Origin: Candidatus Methanocorpusculum equi
Lineage (GTDB): Archaea; Halobacteriota; Methanomicrobia; Methanomicrobiales; Methanocorpusculaceae
Direction of reading: 5' to 3'
Length of the DNA stretch: 9,668 nt
Assembly (NCBI GenBank): GCA_018065685.1
Contig: JAGHSU010000143.1
Location: forward strand, 1 to 9,668
Shown here: one piece after another, positions 6,848-9,668 of the stretch
Layout: every line of letters starts with the position of its first letter
Numbering within the stretch: position 1 is the first letter of the stretch
Position numbers and translations under genes: made by a program
The notes under the pieces: generated by a model
Told to the model about the DNA's origin: nothing
Databases searched by the model: none
What the model saw: the letters and a program-made list of their open reading frames with translations, nothing else

Positions 6848-8289
6848 ATGAAAACATCCGCCTCCGGGAACTCACGACGGAAGGTCTCCTCCCACCGTGC
6901 GGTTGTGGAGATTGTTACATGCGTCTTCGGGTTTTCCGCAAGGAGCATCTTAAGCCCTTTGATGCCGTATGCAACCATCTCCTCATCCCAGGTCGGAACC
7001 TCCGCAGGACCCGCGGGCCAGGTTTCCGCGAGTTCATAGGGAATCGGGCCAAACGGCGGCTTAAACTCCGCGACCTCTGCAAAGCGCGAGGGAACCGGTC
7101 CTCCTGCAGCGATTAACACATCGGAGGAGAGTTCAATGCGGGATACCATCTCATGATAGCGGGAAACCTCGGGGCGAAGGCATGACTCAGAACCGCGGTA
7201 GAAAAATCTCCGCTTGCTTGAGCAGTCAAACTTTGCAATCTCCGGCATCCGTTCAAGGAATCTGCGGTATCCGTCGAGCAGTTTCGGGTGTGCCCTGCAG
7301 CGTTCATCAACCAGCTCGAAGAGTGTTCCTTCGGCTATCGCCGCACGGACGCGGGAAATCTCTGCAAGGGTTACTGCCAGATTGTGCTGTGCTAAGAGTT
7401 TCTGCCGGTCCGGGGACTTTTTCAGCTCCTCTGCGGTGTGGCTTCTGCAGACCGGACATGCGCAGGGAAGTTCGGTCATTTCATCGAGATGGAGTGTTCC
7501 GGAAGGTGTTATGTAGCGCCCGTCTTTTGCATAGAGCGCGTAGGCCGCGGAATCAAAAACATCGCAGCCGCAGGCAGCAGCAAGCGCAAACATTGACGGG
7601 TGTCCTGCGCCGAATAAATGCACACATGCCCCGGGGGAAAGACCTTTTTTCGCATCAATTATTACATCCACGAGTTCACGATAGCGGTACGCCTCCATCA
7701 GAGGAACAACCGCTCCGATCGGGCAGTATGTATAGCCGAGTTCTGCCGCACGTTCCCCGGCTTTTTTGCGGAGGTCGCCGAACACAGCACCCTGAACAGG
7801 ACATGCAAGCGGGGCGTCTTTGCCGAATATCTCTTTTGCCTGCTTCATCCGCTCCCAGGTAATATCCATCTGGGAGATAACATCCTCTCTTGGTTCGTCG
7901 GGGAGCGTCGGGATATCAAGCGGGACCCAGATGTCGCTTCCAATCTTTTTCTGAAAACCGAGCGTCTCCTCATTGGTGATGTCGACGCCTCCGTAGACCA
8001 TCATCTGGAACGACCCGGAATCGGTCATGATAAGCCCGTCGAAACCGAGCACATCATGCAGACCGCGTGTTTCCGCCTGTTCCCTGAACTCTTTACTCTT
8101 CGAGAAAATATAGGCGTTGGTAATAATTCCTTCAACACCCATCTTCTTCATTTCAGCAGGAGGGATAATCTGAAGGTGCGGATTTACCACCGGAAGCAGA
8201 GCAGGCGTCTTAATCTGACGTTCCCCTGCCTTCAGTTTCCCGATTCTCCCTGCGATATCTTTGTGTAATATCTCAAATGTTACTGCCAT
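6844..8289 (-). CDS. tgtA: tRNA-guanine(15) transglycosylase (archaeal TGT), PUA-less form
   Basis: This 481-residue enzyme exchanges G15 of tRNA for preQ0, the first committed tRNA step of archaeosine formation. The catalytic TIM barrel carries DSGSFQ (90-95) with nucleophile-type D90 and CDVFDSAAYALYAKDGRY (242-259) with D246. The zinc site is C276, C278, C281 and H302. The spacing follows that of the Pyrococcus horikoshii enzyme. After the barrel there is a C1-like domain ending near residue 480 with WEETFRREFPEADVFI, and no recognisable PUA domain follows, whereas the P. horikoshii enzyme (582 aa) has one. The start ATG 8289 lies inside the AMMECR1 gene (10-nt overlap) behind a strong Shine-Dalgarno. 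The stop overlaps arcS. No frameshift was seen that would extend the frame into a PUA; arcS supplies its own. Confidence 0.95.
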   Translation of the reverse strand: MAVTFEILHKDIAGRIGKLKAGERQIKTPALLPVVNPHLQIIPPAEMKKMGVEGIITNAYIFSKSKEFREQAETRGLHDVLGFDGLIMTDSGSFQMMVYGGVDITNEETLGFQKKIGSDIWVPLDIPTLPDEPREDVISQMDITWERMKQAKEIFGKDAPLACPVQGAVFGDLRKKAGERAAELGYTYCPIGAVVPLMEAYRYRELVDVIIDAKKGLSPGACVHLFGAGHPSMFALAAACGCDVFDSAAYALYAKDGRYITPSGTLHLDEMTELPCACPVCRSHTAEELKKSPDRQKLLAQHNLAVTLAEISRVRAAIAEGTLFELVDERCRAHPKLLDGYRRFLERMPEIAKFDCSSKRRFFYRGSESCLRPEVSRYHEMVSRIELSSDVLIAAGGPVPSRFAEVAEFKPPFGPIPYELAETWPAGPAEVPTWDEEMVAYGIKGLKMLLAENPKTHVTISTTARWEETFRREFPEADVFI

Positions 8290-8885
8290 GGATGTACTCC
8301 TCTGAATATCTGCCCCTCAAACACCGATATGGTGCAGGATTCTTTCTGCCATTCATCTGCCGGAAGACCTGCTTTTATGCAGGTCTGGTCCAGAAACTCT
8401 GCCGCATCCCATCCCCATTCGGTCGCAACCTGCGGAAGAAGCAGACCGCGCATGCCGTGCGATTCCGCAATCAGTCCGTGTTTTCCGACTTCTATCACCG
8501 ACGGGCTGAGATCTGCGGGAACGGTCAGTTTTTCCGGAAGCGACAGAATCGTCACCTCAACATCGAGAAAGGGCAGTTCCTCTGCCCGTACCGGATAAAA
8601 CCGCGGGTCGGAGAGAGCTGCCTGATATGCCGCATCTTTTAAGGCAGCTTTCAGCGGAAGAACCGGATAGGGGTAGCCGATACAGCCTCTCAGGTCTCCG
8701 TTTTCTGTCAGGGTTACAAATACCCCGCGGGGTTCTGAAAAAATCTCCGGAAATACCACGGGCGAACCGGCTGCGGTTTGTGCACGGTTACCGGCTGCTG
8801 CACGGCCTCCGGTCACTGCATCTGTTATGAAAGACACTGCAGCAGATACTGCAGTCTCCCCGTCTGTTTCGGATAAAAGATTCAT
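8280..8885 (-). CDS. AMMECR1 domain protein
   Basis: Starting at ATG 8885 the protein has 201 residues, close to the usual archaeal AMMECR1 length of about 200. It is recognised by the invariant LRGCIGYPYP (65-74), the ALSDPRFYPVRAEEL segment (90-104), DVEVTILS (108-115) and the C-terminal GLLLPQVATEWGWDAAEFL region (147-165). The family is found in all domains of life and is named after a human gene in an X-linked deletion syndrome; its biochemical role remains unknown, and the conserved LRGCIG with its cysteine suggests a catalytic or binding site. Residues 24-42 are an Ala/Gly-rich, low-complexity insertion. The frame is open to 8963, but that would add 26 residues inside tbp. The gene starts 10 nt after tbp and overlaps tgtA by 10 nt. 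No Shine-Dalgarno precedes it. Confidence 0.9.
   Translation of the reverse strand: MNLLSETDGETAVSAAVSFITDAVTGGRAAAGNRAQTAAGSPVVFPEIFSEPRGVFVTLTENGDLRGCIGYPYPVLPLKAALKDAAYQAALSDPRFYPVRAEELPFLDVEVTILSLPEKLTVPADLSPSVIEVGKHGLIAESHGMRGLLLPQVATEWGWDAAEFLDQTCIKAGLPADEWQKESCTISVFEGQIFRGVHPWQ
8296..8303 (-). promoter_or_regulatory. Ribosome binding site of tgtA
   Basis: AGAGGAGT on the minus strand, with its GAGGAG core 7 nt from ATG 8289, lies within the AMMECR1 coding sequence. It fixes the tgtA start in spite of the overlap and implies coupled translation. Confidence 0.75.
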
Positions 8886-8887
8886 TG

Positions 8888-8894
8888 AAAAAAA
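8888..8894 (-). terminator. Possible partial T7 terminator between tbp and the AMMECR1 gene
   Basis: Seven T residues on the minus strand fall between the tbp stop (8896-8898) and ATG 8885, where a Shine-Dalgarno would otherwise sit. Archaeal polymerase can pause or terminate at such runs, so a fraction of tbp transcripts may end here. It could equally be a chance AT-rich spacer. Confidence 0.3.
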
Positions 8895-8895
8895 G

Positions 8896-9459
8896 TTATT
8901 TTTGGTCTTCAAGGATGTCTTTAATGCCGTCTTCAAGGACTTCAAGACCCTTTCTGACATCATCCAGGCTCTTTCCTCCGGTCAGGATAATTTTACCTGA
9001 TGAGAACAGGAGTGCTACAATCTTCGGGTCCTTAATGCGGTAGACAAGGCCCGGGAACTGCTCTGGTTCGTACTCGATTGCCTCAAGGGAGAGGCGGGCA
9101 ACGATTCTGTTTAAGTTGATGAACTGTCCGATATCGTATGAGCAGACAATGTTTGTCACGGCAACCTTCGGTTCCTTTAAGAGTTTGACACCGGCATCCT
9201 TTAATGAGCTTAAGACCTTTTCAAGACCGGTTTCAAGAGCCTGTTCGTTTCTGATTCCCGTAAGAACAACCTTTCCGGAAGAGAAGATAAGGGAGGCCAT
9301 GCGCGGCTCATCGATTCTGTACACTGCACCGGGGAAGCGTTTGGTATTGAGTTCGCACCCCTCGATTTTGCTGGATATTTCTGCGAGATTGATATCCTTT
9401 GCAATAATACCGGATGCAACGATATTTTCAATCTTGAGAGTTGGGTATGTTTTAACCAT
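8896..9459 (-). CDS. tbp: TATA-box binding protein (TBP)
   Basis: This 187-residue protein is the archaeal general transcription factor that bends promoter DNA and recruits TFB and RNA polymerase. It consists of two homologous repeats, about residues 8-92 and 99-183. Each has an NIV(A/C)S strand with a minor-groove asparagine (N12, N103), an FPG(A/L)VYRI segment (F42, F135) and an L(I/L)FSSGK segment (F59, F152); these four phenylalanines correspond to the DNA-kinking residues of known TBPs. The C-terminal repeat matches the archaeal consensus closely (EQFPGLVYR), while the first is more divergent (KRFPGAVYR, KIEGCELNT). A short acidic tail (EDGIKDILEDQK) ends the protein, as is common in archaea. 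ATG 9459 has no good Shine-Dalgarno, only an adjacent AAGG, and a promoter-like element sits about 28 nt upstream, so a leaderless or near-leaderless mRNA is likely. Confidence 0.96.
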   Translation of the reverse strand: MVKTYPTLKIENIVASGIIAKDINLAEISSKIEGCELNTKRFPGAVYRIDEPRMASLIFSSGKVVLTGIRNEQALETGLEKVLSSLKDAGVKLLKEPKVAVTNIVCSYDIGQFINLNRIVARLSLEAIEYEPEQFPGLVYRIKDPKIVALLFSSGKIILTGGKSLDDVRKGLEVLEDGIKDILEDQK

Positions 9460-9482
9460 CCTTATTTAATTGGACACGTCGC

Positions 9483-9500
9483 ATAATAATACTTTTTATC
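9483..9500 (-). promoter_or_regulatory. Candidate BRE/TATA promoter of tbp
   Basis: On the minus strand GATAAAAAG (9492-9500) followed by TATTATTAT (9483-9491) resembles an archaeal purine-rich BRE plus TATA box. Its centre is about 28 nt before ATG 9459, which by the usual 22-27 nt TATA-to-start spacing puts transcription initiation at or just before the start codon. Confidence 0.55.
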
Positions 9501-9568
9501 AGATGCAGGGAGCTCTGAATGCTGAAATAACGGGTGCTGCTGTGTATTATTCTTAAAATTCATATCGT

Positions 9569-9639
9569 ATTTTGTAAAAAATTAGTCTTCTGTTTATAAA
9601 TAAAGCTATATTCGTGTATTTAGAATAGTTTTACAAAAT
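9569..9639. repeat. Perfect 11-bp inverted repeat bracketing a TATA box
   Basis: ATTTTGTAAAA (9569-9579) is the exact reverse complement of TTTTACAAAAT (9629-9639). The 49 bp between the arms contain the candidate TATA box of the rightward gene, and the right arm ends just before its Shine-Dalgarno. Each arm is itself nearly palindromic (TTTT-GT-AAAA). This is the layout of a paired operator, although AT-rich DNA raises the chance of coincidence. Confidence 0.6.
9593..9602 (+). promoter_or_regulatory. Candidate TATA box of the rightward gene at the window edge
   Basis: TTTATAAATA is close to the archaeal TATA consensus (TTTATATA). Initiation about 25 nt downstream, near 9622, would give a leader of about 30 nt that includes the Shine-Dalgarno at 9641. 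A second AT-rich element, CTATATT (9606-9612), is a weaker alternative. Confidence 0.55.
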
Positions 9640-9653
9640 TGGAGATAAAGATA

Positions 9654-9668
9654 ATGATGATACAAATC
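9654..9668 (+). CDS. Start of an unidentified rightward gene (partial)
   Basis: ATG at 9654, directly followed by a second ATG at 9657, opens a frame reading MMIQI to the window edge. GGAG (9641-9644) lies 9 nt upstream and a TATA box lies about 57 nt upstream, so a gene start is plausible. Nothing can be said about its function from five codons. The whole 194-bp region between it and tbp (9460-9653) otherwise holds only the promoter elements and the inverted repeat listed here. Confidence 0.4.

Noticed and set aside
7182..7862. 226-codon open frame on the + strand, antisense to tgtA
   Set aside because: It lies wholly within tgtA, whose catalytic and zinc motifs are intact on the other strand. 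The translation is rich in Arg, Ser and Cys with no recognisable domain.
8905..8939. 11-bp direct repeat (GTCTTCAAGGA at 8905-8915 and 8929-8939)
   Set aside because: It encodes the repeated acidic LED-type motif of the TBP tail and is explained by coding constraints.
8886..8963. 26-residue N-terminal extension of the AMMECR1 protein (start at 8963)
   Set aside because: It would overlap the end of tbp, has a Lys/Thr-rich sequence unlike the family, and ATG 8885 gives the normal family length.
1..9668. CRISPR array, tRNA or rRNA gene, insertion sequence, integrase, defence or toxin-antitoxin module
   Set aside because: None was seen on either strand; gene packing is dense and the functions are core metabolism, tRNA modification, signalling and transcription.

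Overview
The window looks like a chromosomal segment of a methanogenic euryarchaeon, most likely of the Methanomicrobiales and possibly Methanocorpusculum-like; the genus is a guess from gene content and feel, not a computed result. The archaeal assignment rests on a TATA-binding protein, the archaeosine tRNA-modification pair TgtA and ArcS, an archaeal diadenylate cyclase (DacZ), and short AT-rich intergenic stretches with TATA/BRE-like elements. The methanogen inference rests on an archaeal-type 2-oxoglutarate:ferredoxin oxidoreductase linked to succinyl-CoA synthetase, which fits an incomplete reductive TCA branch.

Left half (1-4228, + strand): one tightly packed operon, korA (3' end only) - korB - korC - sucC - sucD - dacZ. 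All five junctions are 4-nt ATGA start/stop overlaps, and most are preceded by a clear Shine-Dalgarno sequence inside the upstream gene. SucCD would make succinyl-CoA and KorABC would reductively carboxylate it with reduced ferredoxin to 2-oxoglutarate for glutamate synthesis. The last gene makes the second messenger c-di-AMP, so a signalling enzyme is co-expressed with a biosynthetic carbon branch. A T-rich stretch (4229-4273) ends this operon and separates it from a convergent gene.

Right half (9459 down to 4274, - strand): tbp - AMMECR1-family gene - tgtA - arcS - DUF368 membrane protein, very likely one transcription unit or a nested set. The AMMECR1 gene overlaps tgtA by 10 nt and tgtA overlaps arcS by 4 nt. 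TgtA inserts preQ0 at position 15 of tRNA and ArcS acts on the inserted base on the way to archaeosine. This TgtA ends without a PUA domain, while the neighbouring ArcS carries one. Between arcS and the DUF368 gene lies a short tandem repeat that duplicates the start-codon region. The DUF368 protein belongs to a family known in bacteria as polyprenyl-phosphate transporters.

Right edge (9460-9668): an AT-rich divergent promoter region. It holds a TATA/BRE-like element for tbp, a strong TATA box for a rightward gene whose first codons are at the window edge, and an 11-bp perfect inverted repeat bracketing that TATA box. No rRNA, tRNA, CRISPR array, insertion sequence or origin was seen. Most of the window is ordinary core metabolism and information processing. 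The least explained parts are the repeats, the AMMECR1 placement and the dacZ linkage; nothing here proves a new system.
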